The notes under the pieces were generated by a model, which saw nothing but the letters and a program-made list of their open reading frames with translations, did not search any database and had not been told where the DNA came from. From Guadua angustifolia (Eukaryota; Streptophyta; Magnoliopsida; Poales; Poaceae), in assembly GCA_036346375.1 (NCBI GenBank), contig CM070510.1, positions 65,382,376-65,446,375 on the forward strand: a stretch of DNA of 64,000 nt, read 5' to 3'. Below are positions 44,316 through 55,329 of this stretch, in pieces (position 1 is the first letter of the stretch; every line of letters starts with the position of its first letter). The translations under genes and the position numbers were made by a program.

Positions 44316-46221
44316 GACAATCCAATATATCCCTGGACCATTTGCATGCATGCCAGAGAGCTAGCTAGCTGGTCCTCTCTCCTCGGCCTCGATCAGTACA
44401 CAGTACGTACGTACGTACGTACAATACAGTAAAATAGACCATGAAAAGAGCGGTAGGAGCTCTGTCATGCAATTAAGAAGATTAAAACAAAGAACAACAG
44501 CTAATGTTTACATAACAGAATCTTCGAACAACGGAGAGTTAATTTGAACAACAGAAACAAGGATAGCAACGGGTGGAGAAACGTTATATCCTAAAACAAA
44601 AGCGCCGTCGCTGAACTGCCCGTGCAACCGCGCACAAGACAAGCTAACACCGTTTGACAGGCGTGTTTCTCGCGAGCCGTTTCCTGTGCTGGAGAGCAAA
44701 TAAAGAGAGAGTTGCCAAAGCATATTCGGACGCTTGAGATCGATCGATCGATGCTGAAACAAGTTGTTTTCGTGGACCAAAACTACACAAAGACAGGCAC
44801 AATAAAAGCACATATATAGTGGGGGCCTGATTTTTTTTTTGTTTGGGTGCATCCGGTCGGAATTAAAAGAAGAATTATTGATGTATGGTCGCCCTCCCAG
44901 AGTACTCCATCAGGTCGGCAAGACGGCATGCGTGCAGTGAACGAGTCTAAGGTCAAATTTCAAAGCGAAGGATTAATTATCCATGCACAATCCGTTTTTC
45001 GGAGAGACTGAATTAGTATGTTTTTCCAACAAAAAATACACTCCAAATAGCAACTTGTTGATGATTACGATGTAAGTCGTTCCTAGATGAAGCAAGTGTA
45101 CACAAGTTACTCAGGAATATATATATATATATATAATGTTGGGATGTAGGGAGGGGCTGACCGCCCGGCCCCACGCGCCCCTGTATATTTTATAAAAAAA
45201 ACGAAAAAAATTTAATATTTTTATTTGTTTTTTAATCTGAACCCATGTGAGGTTAGACCTACCTCAGGGCATGACATGTGGCATAAAGTGGTTTTTACTT
45301 GAATCCTGTTAACTATACCTCATGAAATATTTATGCCACATCTGTTTCGATTAGCTAGGTCCAACCTTACTAGATGCACCGAGGCATAGTCTCGTAGGAT
45401 TATTTTGCCGTTGGTCATGCGTGCCGATTGCCAAACGGCGACCCGGCCTAGCTAGTACAGTAGTCTGGTACACATCCAGTACGTACTGATTAGTAGATCG
45501 ATGTAGCCTTTTTTTTTCTTTCTTTGCATGGAGCCATGGACGGCGCAGCAATCGTTGAAAGCTGCAACGCGTGGGAGCCGACAGATCGAGAGAGCCTCGC
45601 AGTCTAACTTGAACGTGTGCCTTGCTCTCCGATTTCAAATCTGGCCCCATGCTAGAGAGCATCGAGCCTGTGTACATGAGCGCTCCCTCTCCCTCCCTCC
45701 CAGCCCTTCTCTCTCTCTAATATATACATACACACGCGCACGCGAACGCTGCGTTGACAGCCGTGATCTGTATCGGCCTTTGTACAGATAAAATTCTATC
45801 TTTAAATCAACATAGGTTACAATTCTACCTTTAACTTGACATTTTTCCTTTTTAACCGATGTCGGTCAGAAATATTTAATTTTATCCTCAGTCCAACTAA
45901 TTGATTATACCTTGTCGAATTCTGGCGTACAGTATGTGTGTGAAATCAAACAAGCTTACTGCTAGGTAGGCTAGTTTCTGCAAGGGCTAGCATCGGTTAT
46001 ATCGATTGCAAATGCAATTATGCAATGCCTTTGCATTGGAGAAGGGAAAGGGGAAAAAAAAAAGACGACGAGTTCATCGTACTAGCTAGATCATACCATC
46101 TTCAATCACATGCATGAGGATTGTCTTATTAGTTAGCTAGGCGTCTCTCATTTCATGTTCGTGCTTTGTATTCACTCGTGTATGTCAATGAAACGAGGCA
46201 AAGCTTCTGTCCTTGCTTTAC
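44316..46221. other. Spacer with simple repeats, no gene seen
   Basis: It contains a GTAC tetranucleotide run (44403-44422) and an (AT)n run (45119-45136). A weak inverted repeat (about 45252-45289 against 45321-45367) shares 'atgtggcataaa' and 'ggttrgacctag'. The frames at 45351-45791 look incidental. Confidence 0.4.
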
Positions 46222-46244
46222 GGGGTGTCTGGTTCCAGGAATTA

Positions 46245-47425
46245 GGGTCTGTTTGTTTCAGCTTTGAATTCTCTAAAAGCTGATTCTGGATTGTGGTTGT
46301 AGAGAAGCTGATTCTCCAAAAGCTGGAATCCAAAAGCACTACAGGAATCCTGAAAATTTTCGTCGGCCAATCACACTTTCGTCGGCTCTTAAGAATGCCG
46401 ATGAAATTTAATACGCCTCAGGTTTACCAAACTTCGCCGCCACAGCCAGCAACACCTGGAGAGCAAGTTCGTTAATTTGTCACTTGTCATATTCTTGGTT
46501 AGTTTTGTTACTTCCCACAATTTTTTGACTAATCGTGAATTTTGATCTTTAGGATTCCGAGAGGCCATCTCAATTCATTCAAAACCTATTTGGTTCCGCA
46601 GGTAGCGGCCACAACTCAAATGACCCTCATGTTATGTAATATTGAGATGTTTGGTAATAATCTGTGAAATGAGATTGATTATGTGTGGATGAATCTCATA
46701 TTATGTAATCTCGATGAATGATATATGTGTATGAAGTGCTTGTGTATGGATGAATGAATGATGTGGATTTGAATGAATGATGTGGATTTGAATGAATGAA
46801 TGATGTGGATTTGAATGAATGATATATGTGTGGATGAAATATATATATGCATGAATTGTTATGAATGATATTTGTTTAAATCTGTGTGAAAAATAGGTTT
46901 AAAGGGCTATTTTTTGTCCCTGCTCCAGGATAATTTTCGTCGGCCATAAAAAAACCGGCGAAAGTTAACCTAATTAGCTTTCGTGGGTATACTAAAACCG
47001 ACGAAAGTTAACCTAATTAACTTTCGTGGGCTGCTCGAAAACCGACTAAAGTTAGTTAATTTCGTCGTCGTCGCGGGTTTATTTAAAATTGTGGCTTCCA
47101 AGCAGCATTTCGCGTATGCTGTTCTCGTCGATTTAAAATAACTAACTTTCATCGGTTGTCACTTTAAAATACAGCTAACTTTCGGCTCCTTATCTCTGAC
47201 GGCCGTGGTCCGACGAAAATAACGCTAATGTTCTTTTTTTCGTGGGCGACTGGCCGACGAAAATTTTAACGATTACTGTAGTGAAGCACATATGAAGTGG
47301 ATTGTGGATTCTAGTGTATATGGGTGGGCTAGATTGTGAGAATCAGATTCTAGAATCAGACTGTTCGTTTCTGAGTCTGCTTTTATGACCAGAATCCATA
47401 ATCAAAAGATAAAACAAACAGGGCC
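46245..47425. mobile_element. Tourist-type (PIF/Harbinger) MITE, interrupted by a CACTA element
   Basis: It starts GGGTCTGTTTGTTTCAGC and ends with the complement of GGCCCTGTTTGTTTTATC. TTA lies on both sides (46242-46244 and 47426-47428), the PIF/Harbinger target duplication. Without the nested element it is about 231 bp, a normal size for a Tourist MITE. Confidence 0.75.
46337..47283. mobile_element. CACTA (En/Spm) non-autonomous element, 947 bp
   Basis: It starts CACTACAGGAATCCTG and ends GATTACTGTAGTG. A perfect 3-bp duplication, AAG, flanks it (46334-46336 and 47284-47286). Subterminal repeats of 'tttcgtcggc' at the left (46360-46395) and of 'aaccgacgaaagtt' / 'actttcgtgg' at the right (46930-47260) are typical CACTA transposase-binding arrays. 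The centre contains tandem 'gaatgaatgatgtggattt' repeats (46750-46825). No transposase is encoded. Confidence 0.88.
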
Positions 47426-47643
47426 TTAATCTCCTCAGGCCGATCCATCAATCGTAGAACCATATATCCTATGAAACTTGATGAGATAACACTATCTCTT
47501 ATTTTATATCAAATTTATGCTTATAAAGGATAAGATGATAATGAACCAGTCCATTCCATTTTCCGAACCAAACAAATAAGTTAGGTTCAAAACTAAAATC
47601 AGACGATAGTCATTCATCATCCTATCTCTTGACCAAACAACCC

Positions 47644-50004
47644 ATTAATAAGAGAATGTCATATGAGGACAGCACGTCGATCTATGCGATTGGATCGTCT
47701 TTCGATCGAGTGGGTCCTGACATGAGGACAGTGTTCACAAGAATCCCTTCCGGTCGTCTGATCGCCATGCTTAGACATGCAGAAACTTGCAACTATATAA
47801 CAGGACATAAACCTATATATCAACGAAACCCATCGTAGTCAGGCCGACGTGGCAACGTGGACAGGGCGATTAGTCGGTCCATTCATTTTCCCATATATAG
47901 CCAGCCGATCGATCCATATATGCATTCCCTAGCCTAATTATAATTAATATCGCATCATGATCACAGGACCTTAATTACAAATTGCAAAATAATCAACACG
48001 CGCGAGCGCAATGCAGGAGGCATCTTGGACTCACGCTCACCGTCAAACTCTTTAATTTCTCGATCTATTATTACAAGCATACAAGTCCATGGAACAGAGA
48101 TGCATGGACATAGGGTGCCCGGTATGCGTCGGCATCCTAAAATATCGAAAAAAAAGATGTGGGGGTCGGTTCTTCAGTCGGCAAATTTGAATTAATTATG
48201 TGCAAGATTTTGTGAGATGATCACTTGTTTTAGTCAGGCAAGATTCTTTAAAATATTTGTACCGTACTTTTAGAAAATTTCAAAATTATGCGTTAGATTT
48301 ATGATGCCATAAAGAGCAGTGCTTCAGTGTTTTTTTCCCCAATACATGCAAGTTATGTAAATCTTAAAGAAAGCGAATGGGTAAGTAATCATCATCTACC
48401 TTTTATTCATACTTTAATATTTGTGCAACCGTATTATACAAGACTACAGAACTATACGCATGAAGTGTGTACCTCTATTAAAAATATGTCAAGTTCTGCC
48501 ATTGTGCATAGATGTTGCTTCATGCGAGTCAACATCATCTAAGAGTAAGGGGAGATCCTCCTTTAATACGTGTATGTGTGTGATGGTTTAGCTAACCGCT
48601 TTGTACATATGAAATTCTGGCTTTGCTCGTGCTGTTCTGCTAAAAGTTTCAGGAGAGGTACGTATCATTAACTGAAGGTAACAATCTTTAAAGATTGTCT
48701 TTAGATGCTCTGTAATAACGATGATCTCTTCTCTCTTATATATAACTAATCTATCTTGTTTACTGTGCCATGCTGACTCTTGCATAAGAATGAGCTCTTT
48801 TTTCTCTCTTCTCTTTTGCTACTCTTCTATATAGGGTAAAGCTGATATGTCTGGCTAAGAGTACGTAAGTTGAGGTGATCTTATAGTACTTGCTCTTACG
48901 CTAGCTTAAGCAAAACTGAACAATTAAGGGCACTTTTGATGTTTCTACATCAACAATTTCTTTAATATGCCATATATGATTAATGTTTATGTGGAGATGA
49001 GATTACAAAAGAGAGACGAAAGCTATTTCTTAGCTGAGAAACAACTGGCACATACAAACAAACAAGAAAAATACAATAAAAATATATGAGAAGAGAGGAG
49101 GGTTGTATCCAAACTACATTGTTATGTCTTGCATGACATTTATATATGTTGTGTTCTTTATATATTCGTGTCAAGATATGAAGGGTTGAAAAAGAATTAT
49201 CTAGTACTATTTATTGATAATGTGAATATTTTTAGATATGACTATATAAATCATGCGTTAGTAGTGCCCTTAACCGCACGTGCGTAACTTTAAGAATCAC
49301 ATATGTGACCAACCTATATATGCATACTAGCTGCCCACTTACTCCTACCTACTGTCTAAATTTCTTTGTAATATCTCCTTAATCTATGTGTTAAAAAAAA
49401 TATGCTTTATAAATTTGAACTGAGGGAGTAGTGTCTAAGCTTTTAGTAACAAGGATGATATACAAATTAGAGATAGGCATGCACCACATTATTCCTTAAT
49501 TTCCACGCGCGTTACCAAGAAGAAATTGAATAAACTAGTCTAAGTGTTCTATCTGCTAATCTGCATGTGTACGTTTGTGAATTCTTTGCTTATATAGTAC
49601 CAACAATCTCTTTTTTTTTAAAAAAAAAATCTATCCCCTCACACACGTATTTACAAATTTTGCCTCCTCCCTCTCCCCTGCTGGCTACTACGTTCAGAAA
49701 GCGCGGAAGCTCGCCGTTGCCATGGCAGCTCCCGCAAGCACGGGAGCAGCGGACCACGGAAGCTTGCACGCTTCCGCACTCGCCATGTGTGGTAGGGAAT
49801 TTTTGTGCTCTCTGAGCACGGTAGGAGACACATATCATCTATCGTGCCTTTCACCACGAAGAAGAGAGCTAGATTTATAGAAAAATAAGGTCGGAGGCTA
49901 GACAAGGGATGTGTCCCCTATCTCGTAGTACCTATCTTTTGACCGAAGAACTTGTCTCACTCAATCCTTCCTTACCGGCTACCGCCCCACCTGCCAGCAG
50001 ATAG

Positions 50005-50040
<36 letters not shown>

Positions 50041-50877
50041 AGGTCTCTCTGCACAGGAAGCTGTGAATGTTTGCATGCAGTACCAGGTCTCTCGTCCCAA
50101 AATGAAACCAAGCTTTAACTTAATTAATTCCACATGTGTATTGCTCTTCCTTTCAAAAAGGTACATATGTGTTGGGTCGTTGTTGCTAGCTAGCTAGCTT
50201 TTGGACGGCATGTACGTGTGGTGAAGGTACCTGTTGTTGATTAGTGGAGTACTACAAAGTTCTAGAGAACAATAATGAGTGTAGCACTTAACAGCTAGCA
50301 CTAATCCTCTGCTTGATTGGGGGAATAGAGGAGACAGACGGGAGATGGGACAAAAGGAAGATAGAACCCCCAAAAGGAACGAACTTTTGCTACCTAGCTC
50401 TCCCCTTTTTTTCTTGTCAATGCATGATCTGAGTTCTTTTTCTGTTGTTCCTAAACAAGGAGTACTCGCTTACGGTAATCTCTTTTAATTTCATCCTTAA
50501 TTAATTCTTCATCCCTGTGTATGAACTTTGATGAACACACAAATAAAAAAGTTCCTTTTTTGAAAGAGAACACCACCAACCAGGCAATCTGAAAAGAAAA
50601 GGGAATTCACAAAAGAAAAGGAAGAAAGCATCTGGTTTAATTGAGCACTGAAACATGATCTTTTGATCTTCATTTTCATCATCATCATCATCATCTGGTT
50701 TAAATCCAAAGGATCCATTAACCTGCAGATCCACGAACTACTCAACCACACATGATCCTTCGATCATCACCATCTAAATTCTAGTTGAGAAAACCCTAAG
50801 TATTATTAATTGATCGATGAAGCTAAGCCGGGAGCGACGAGCTAGCAGCCGCATGCACAGCAAGATCCATCCATCCA
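47644..50877. other. Spacer with no recognised gene
   Basis: The sequence is AT-rich with scattered short frames. A (CT)n run lies at 50007-50037 and a CAT/ATC run near 50676-50697. The frames at 49590-49905, which overlap on both strands, have no recognisable motifs. The end of this stretch would hold the 3' untranslated region of the SAUR gene. Confidence 0.4.
50007..50037 (+). repeat. (CT)n microsatellite
   Basis: About 15 uninterrupted CT units. Confidence 0.9.
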
Positions 50878-51261
50878 TCACGCCCTGAAGCAGGCGGCGA
50901 TGTGGAAGTGGTGGTGCCCCGACCCAGGGTGGCCGCCAACGCCGGAGAGGAGGCCGCCGCCGTGGGAGTGGTGCTTCTGGTGGTGGATGATCCCCTGTAC
51001 GCGGCGGAAGTTGTCGACGCCGCAGGGGATGGTGATTGCGCCCTTCTGCTCGAAGCCGTACTCCTCCTCCGCCTCCTTGAGCAGGCCCACGAACAGCGGG
51101 TGCTTGAGGTACCCCACCGGCACCACGAACCTCTCCTCCTCCGCGCCTCCGCCCGGCCCCACCACCCGCACAGCCATGCACCCCTTGGGCGGCATCGACG
51201 GCGCGCCCCCTCCGGTCGCCGACGCCGACGAGTGCTGCTTCTTCAGCAGGTGCACGCCCAT
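50878..51261 (-). CDS. SAUR family auxin-responsive protein, 127 aa
   Basis: This is a single-exon small auxin-up RNA gene. The core matches the family: CMAVRVVG at 28-35, then ERFVVPVGYLKHPLFVGLLK at 43-62 and EAEEEYGFEQKGAITIPCGV at 63-82, ending DNFRRVQGII. The tail from residue 93 is His/Gly-rich (HHQKHHSHGGG, HHHFHIAACF), as in some SAUR subgroups including SAUR30-32-like proteins. SAURs in general act in auxin-promoted cell expansion, several by inhibiting PP2C-D phosphatases; that role is inferred from the family. I chose the ATG at 51261 because the protein then opens MGVHLLKKQ, as in relatives, although the frame is open 17 codons further upstream. Length is normal and no lesion is seen. 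Confidence 0.92.
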   Translation of the reverse strand: MGVHLLKKQHSSASATGGGAPSMPPKGCMAVRVVGPGGGAEEERFVVPVGYLKHPLFVGLLKEAEEEYGFEQKGAITIPCGVDNFRRVQGIIHHQKHHSHGGGLLSGVGGHPGSGHHHFHIAACFRA

Positions 51262-51600
51262 GCTATCCAGCCCAAGAAACCGACGGCGACGGACTACGGG
51301 ACGACACAGCAACGACGGACGACAGCGTCAGAGCGACGGCGCCGAGGCGGACCGGCGGCACGGCGGGTGCTGCATGGCGATCGAGGAGCTGGGTGGGATG
51401 AGCCTCTTGGCTTGTTCGGGTTTTCGAGTCCGTCTCGAGGTGTCTCTGATCGATCTGGGCGAGGCCGGAGGAAGAGGAGGCGGATGTGCCCGTGTATATG
51501 CGGTGGGAGTGGCAGGAGCTCCCCTTTAATCTCTCTCTCTCTCTCTCCGTGTTTTCTGTATCTAAATCGATCTTTGATGATAAATACATGTCATCAGGGA
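51262..51600 (-). promoter_or_regulatory. SAUR upstream leader/promoter region
   Basis: On the - strand, a GA-rich tract (51529-51548, complement of CTCTCT..) and purine-rich leader precede the gene. A weak TATA-like 'tgtatttatc' lies near 51582-51592. I saw no clear auxin-response element and judged this by position. Confidence 0.35.
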
Positions 51601-51799
51601 AGGAATCTCGTAATTAATTCATTTATTTACGAGTATTTGTTTCCTGTTTATGTTGATTTCATATAATTTGTTTTTCTAAAATTCATTTTCCACGTTTTGT
51701 TTTATTTATGCTCGTGCATGCTCTCTGTATCTGTAGCTATTAGAGAGAGTAGCGCCCTAGAGCTGTCTGTATCTGCGTCACTTGAGTTGTAGAGAGAGC

Positions 51800-52021
51800 G
51801 GGGCGGATCTACCTTGAGGGGGCCGGGGTCCGGTGACCCCGACGTCCCGTACTAGTTCTTTATACCTCCCGCTAAACACAGTTGATGATCCCAGTGGCAG
51901 ATTAGCCTGGACCACAACCCCAGTGCTCATCCAGACTGACCAGTTATCCGAAAGCAAGCAGTCCGTAGGCCGCATGTCGGCGATGACCCTGGTGACTAAT
52001 TTTCCTAGATCCGCCCTTGAT
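51800..52021. mobile_element. Possible hAT-like MITE, about 220 bp
   Basis: The left end GGGGCGGATCTACCTTG and the right end TAGATCCGCCCTTG are near inverted complements, of the type found on many grass hAT MITEs. The target duplication is unclear. It lies about 540 bp upstream of the SAUR start codon. Confidence 0.45.
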
Positions 52022-52099
52022 CTGATCCCCGTACGTAGCAGCTGGTATGCCTTGGGTTGCATAGTTTTTATTTTTATTTTTTACACATACGCCGTGGGT

Positions 52100-52100
<1 letters not shown>

Positions 52101-52127
<27 letters not shown>
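52101..52127 (+). repeat. (AT)n microsatellite
   Basis: About 13 uninterrupted AT units. Confidence 0.9.
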
Positions 52128-52131
<4 letters not shown>

Positions 52132-52394
52132 TGTGTGTGCGAAAGAAACCAAATATTCGAGAACGAATGAGGCATACCTATATAATTTTGCAATAGGCTG
52201 AAATGTTAATTATTTGAAAGAGGTCAACATTTTTATTTGATATATATAGTATATTGTTATTGTTATTTCCATAGGAATTATTCATTGTACTCATTACACT
52301 CTAGTCTCAACATTTCTATGTATGTCAGCAGCTGAAATGAAACGCATGTAATTAATCTTCTACATATATACCACAATGGGATGATAGGGGATTA

Positions 52395-52965
52395 AACCAC
52401 ATGTGGCCCATCAGTCAACATGAGACGACGCATGCAGTCAGTCCCCTCCCCTGCAAATGACATCAAAGGATAGGGATCTGATGTATGCTGTCGTCACTAG
52501 CCAACATAGAGATGTGTGGAACACCTCCTACGATCAAATCAACGACAATACAAGTAGGCATCTGATGTATGTTACTGTTACATGTTGCGCACAGTAGTTA
52601 ATATAGATGCGATGCGAGCAAAATCTTGTAAATGGCAAAAGAAATTAGGTGATCCGACGTATGCTGCCATCACATATTGCGTACAACAATCAACATGCTG
52701 AGACAACGCAGACAGCTCCTAACGACCTAGCTAGCTAGGATAGGGATCCGATGGATGCTGCCGTCACATGTTGCGCCCAGTAGTCAACATGAGACACGAT
52801 ACACCCCTCCTACTCCTATAACCGATACATAGAGGCAAGGGATAGCTAGCATGCATGACAATGTTGCCACGTATTGCGCCTAGCAGTCAACACATGGGAT
52901 GTATGTAGCCTCCTGCAAACAATCTATTACAAGGATCTGATGTATGTTGCAATCACATGATGTAG
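52395..52965 (+). repeat. Degenerate tandem array, about 90-bp units
   Basis: A core of the form 'gatcYgatgtatgctgccRtcac' followed by 'atgttgcgcMcagtagtcaacatgagac' recurs about six or seven times. Anchor points are near 52412 (partial), 52476, 52559, 52650, 52743, 52850 and 52934, with spacing of about 83-100 bp. Units differ at many positions. There is no open frame, and the spacers are not unique enough or short enough for a CRISPR-like array. Confidence 0.75.
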
Positions 52966-54240
52966 TTCTTTACAAACGAAGTCCATATGAAGAGCATGCA
53001 GGATCGGGGTCCAATGCATTGCATGCATGTTCCTTTGCATGCTGCGTTGTACGATACGAAAGACAGCAAGTTCAATTCACATTAAGAAAACAAAGAAGAC
53101 AGTTTGTAATTACTTTTCAACAATTTTTCGTACTTCTCACCGTTCCCACCAGGACTATATATTAGCTATTGTGATGTGGATGATAAAAAAAAAGTTTTGC
53201 AAAGTGCATACATTTCGTACACATATACGTAATTCATCAAGCTTGAATTGTACGGCCAAATGTACGGCCTGAATGAATTGTACGTCTCCGCACACATGCC
53301 GACGTACGTACAGACGTATGCGGTTAATTGAGTTGGACGAAGCTAGCATATCCACGAGCGGTGGCCGTGATCAAGTCATGACCGGCTGCAATATATGCGA
53401 CACGCGTCGCCGCCGGCCAATTCTGAGGAGGAAGTTTTTTTTTTAATTATCTTTTACTTGTAAGAGTACGAGTACGAGTACGTACTCCCACTTTTTAATT
53501 ATTACTTAAATAAACGTGTTATATCTTTTATCGCTTTTGGTATATTTAAATACTAATTCTCAAATACTTCAATATAATATGGTTGAAAAAACTAATAAGA
53601 GTCATTTAGTTTTTTCAGATATGCCTTTTTCCATATATAAAAGAATATATACACAATTTATGATATAAATTGTGAATTTTGCTGAAGTTTTTTGTAAAAC
53701 TCATTTTAAAATATCTTATAATCATTAATAGAGTATACTTAAAAGAATAAAAGGGTACAACATAATTATTAAACGGTATATTAAAAGTGGAAGCTCATAC
53801 CACCAAAAATATAAAACGATTTCTCTCTATGTATGTACGTACCCGGGTATATCGGGTCCTACGGGTGGGCCCGTACGCGCCGCGTGCGAGCGATCTTGGT
53901 GTGCATGCGTACGTGCGTGAATCGAGTAATTTCGACGGCCATGGATGACACGCACGTCATGTTATTTATACGTCGTTAGAATTTTAGATGCATCTGTCCC
54001 ATTGCGTGGATATGCACGGAAGAAGAGCACGCGTGCAAGATGGACTTCAGTAGCCAGGGCCCAGGGGGACGACCTCTGGTATTTTATTAAAGAAAGGACA
54101 ATAACCAAGCTATAAATACACACCGCACATTCTACCGTATATAAACATCGGAGGATTCCGGCTTTCTCCTCGCGCCACGTCACCGTTTTGCCGACGCGTC
54201 GTCGCGCTGGCCAGCCGCGTCTCACGCACGCACACTGAAG
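52966..54240. other. Spacer with no recognised gene
   Basis: The sequence is mostly AT-rich, becoming GC-rich near 53830-54240. No coding or RNA gene was recognised. Confidence 0.4.
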
Positions 54241-54343
54241 TGGCCCGCCGTGCGTACGGCGCGTCATGCGTTGAGCCACGTTGCCCACGCTATTAAGCCA
54301 CGTCTCCGGTTTAATTTTTTTGTCGACGCCCGTTATCACAAAA

Positions 54344-54410
54344 GAACACGTAGCGCCGTGGTAAGCCTCCTCGTTGCCGGGCCAGCAACGCGGGTTCGAT
54401 CCCCGAAGAC
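54344..54410 (+). repeat. tRNA-like sequence (degenerate tRNA or SINE head)
   Basis: An A-box-like TAGCGCCGTGGTAAGCC (54351-54367) and a B-box GGGTTCGATCC (54392-54402) flank a perfect five-base anticodon stem, GTTGC/GCAAC, with loop CGGGCCA, where the anticodon position would read GGC. The loop lacks the universal U33 and the acceptor arm does not pair, so this is not a functional tRNA. It could be a SINE head or a decayed tRNA copy. Confidence 0.5.
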
Positions 54411-54699
54411 GCTTGCCTTCGCACGCTTTTTTTTCGCCGACGACGACGCGGGCACGCCTACGCGGGGAATTGTTTTTCCCGGGAAGGCCCCTCAGATGCT
54501 TGTGAATTACACCGAGGCCCCTCGTTTTTACGAGGAGGCCCTTAAACTTGTGTTTTTTCACGAAAAGACGCCTGAGTTTTTAGAAATTGCAGAAATTTAT
54601 GGTTTTTGCATAAAGGCGCCCAGGCTTTTTAAAAATTACAGGTTAGCTTGTTTTTGGCTATTTAAATTTTTTTTGTCGGGAAGGCTTCTTAAATTTCGT
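54411..54699. other. T-rich repeat-like DNA after the tRNA-like sequence
   Basis: It contains several short variants of 'gaggccc(c)t(c/t)...tttt(t)acgaggaggccc'. The + strand frame across it (54250-54741) is biased toward Phe/Lys and seems a consequence of composition. Confidence 0.4.
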
Positions 54700-55245
54700 T
54701 TCTTACGAAAAAAACAGCCGAAGTTTAAAAAAATAGTTTAGTCTATTTTTTCCCCTACAAGACCCACAAGCTATGTTTTTTTTAGTGAAGGGCCCAGACC
54801 TTTCCAAAAAAAATAGTCTTTTTTTGCAAGAGGCCTCCAAAATTTCAGTCTTTGTTTTCAATGCGTGGCTCTAAACAAAAAGCGTCACAAAATTTGCTGG
54901 AATTATGTATTGGCTCAATTTGTTTCTCTGGAGATTTTTAGGGTTAACACTAGGTCCCTTTCTTCGCTTATCGTTTTTTTACGAAAAAAGGTAGTTGAAG
55001 TTAAAAAAAATGTTTTGTCTATTTTTTCCATGCAAGATCCGCAAGCTATGTTTTTTTTTATGGAAGGGCCCAAACTTTTTCAAAAAAATAGTCTTTTTTT
55101 CAGGAGGCCTTCGAAGTTCCAGGCTTTGTTTTTAGTGCGTGGTTCTAAACAAAAGGCAGCACGAAATTTATCAAATTACGATTGGCCCGCTTTTTTTTCT
55201 CTCGAGATTTTAAGGTTAACTCTAGGTCCTTTCTTCGCTATGAGT
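54700..55245 (+). repeat. Tandem duplication, two units of about 275 bp
   Basis: Unit 1 (about 54700-54972) and unit 2 (about 54976-55245) are roughly 80% similar by eye. Shared blocks include 'tacgaaaaaa', 'gtctattttttcc', 'cgcaagctatgtttttttt'-like, 'aatagtctttttt' and 'ctctaggtcctttcttcgct'-like segments, in the same order. Both contain runs of T that probably evolve quickly. I do not recognise the family. Long + strand frames through both units are Phe-rich and unlike any protein I know. Confidence 0.75.
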
Positions 55246-55329
55246 CATTGGTTTCCGGAAATACCACCCAGAAAAAACAGCCCCGAGATCTTTTTAGAAT
55301 TTCATAAAATTTACCCCTGGGTTCTATAA

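Larger units (their letters stand above)
46223..47643. mobile_element. Possible outer MITE holding two further nested elements
   Basis: The left end GGGTGTCTGGTTCCAG and the right end, read inverted as GGGTTGTTTGGTCAAG, could be a diverged terminal inverted repeat. Removing the inner Tourist-like element leaves about 240 bp. No clear target duplication was found, so this outer level is the least certain of the three. Confidence 0.4.

Noticed and set aside
45252..45367. Short inverted repeat as a possible MITE
   Set aside because: The arms match only partly and no flanking duplication was found.
50900..51666. Long + strand frames of 209 and 254 codons opposite the SAUR gene
   Set aside because: They are antisense shadows of a GC-rich SAUR coding sequence and its leader. 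The - strand frame matches the SAUR family well and these match nothing.
52395..52965. CRISPR-like appearance of the repeat array
   Set aside because: This is a plant nuclear window, the repeats are degenerate, and the units are about 90 bp without distinct conserved repeat and unique spacer parts.
54344..54410. Functional tRNA-Ala gene
   Set aside because: There is no U at position 33 and the acceptor arm does not pair, although the anticodon stem and B-box look good.
53962..54561. 199-codon - strand frame
   Set aside because: It crosses the tRNA-like sequence and GC-rich flank, shows no known motif and has no splice or codon support.
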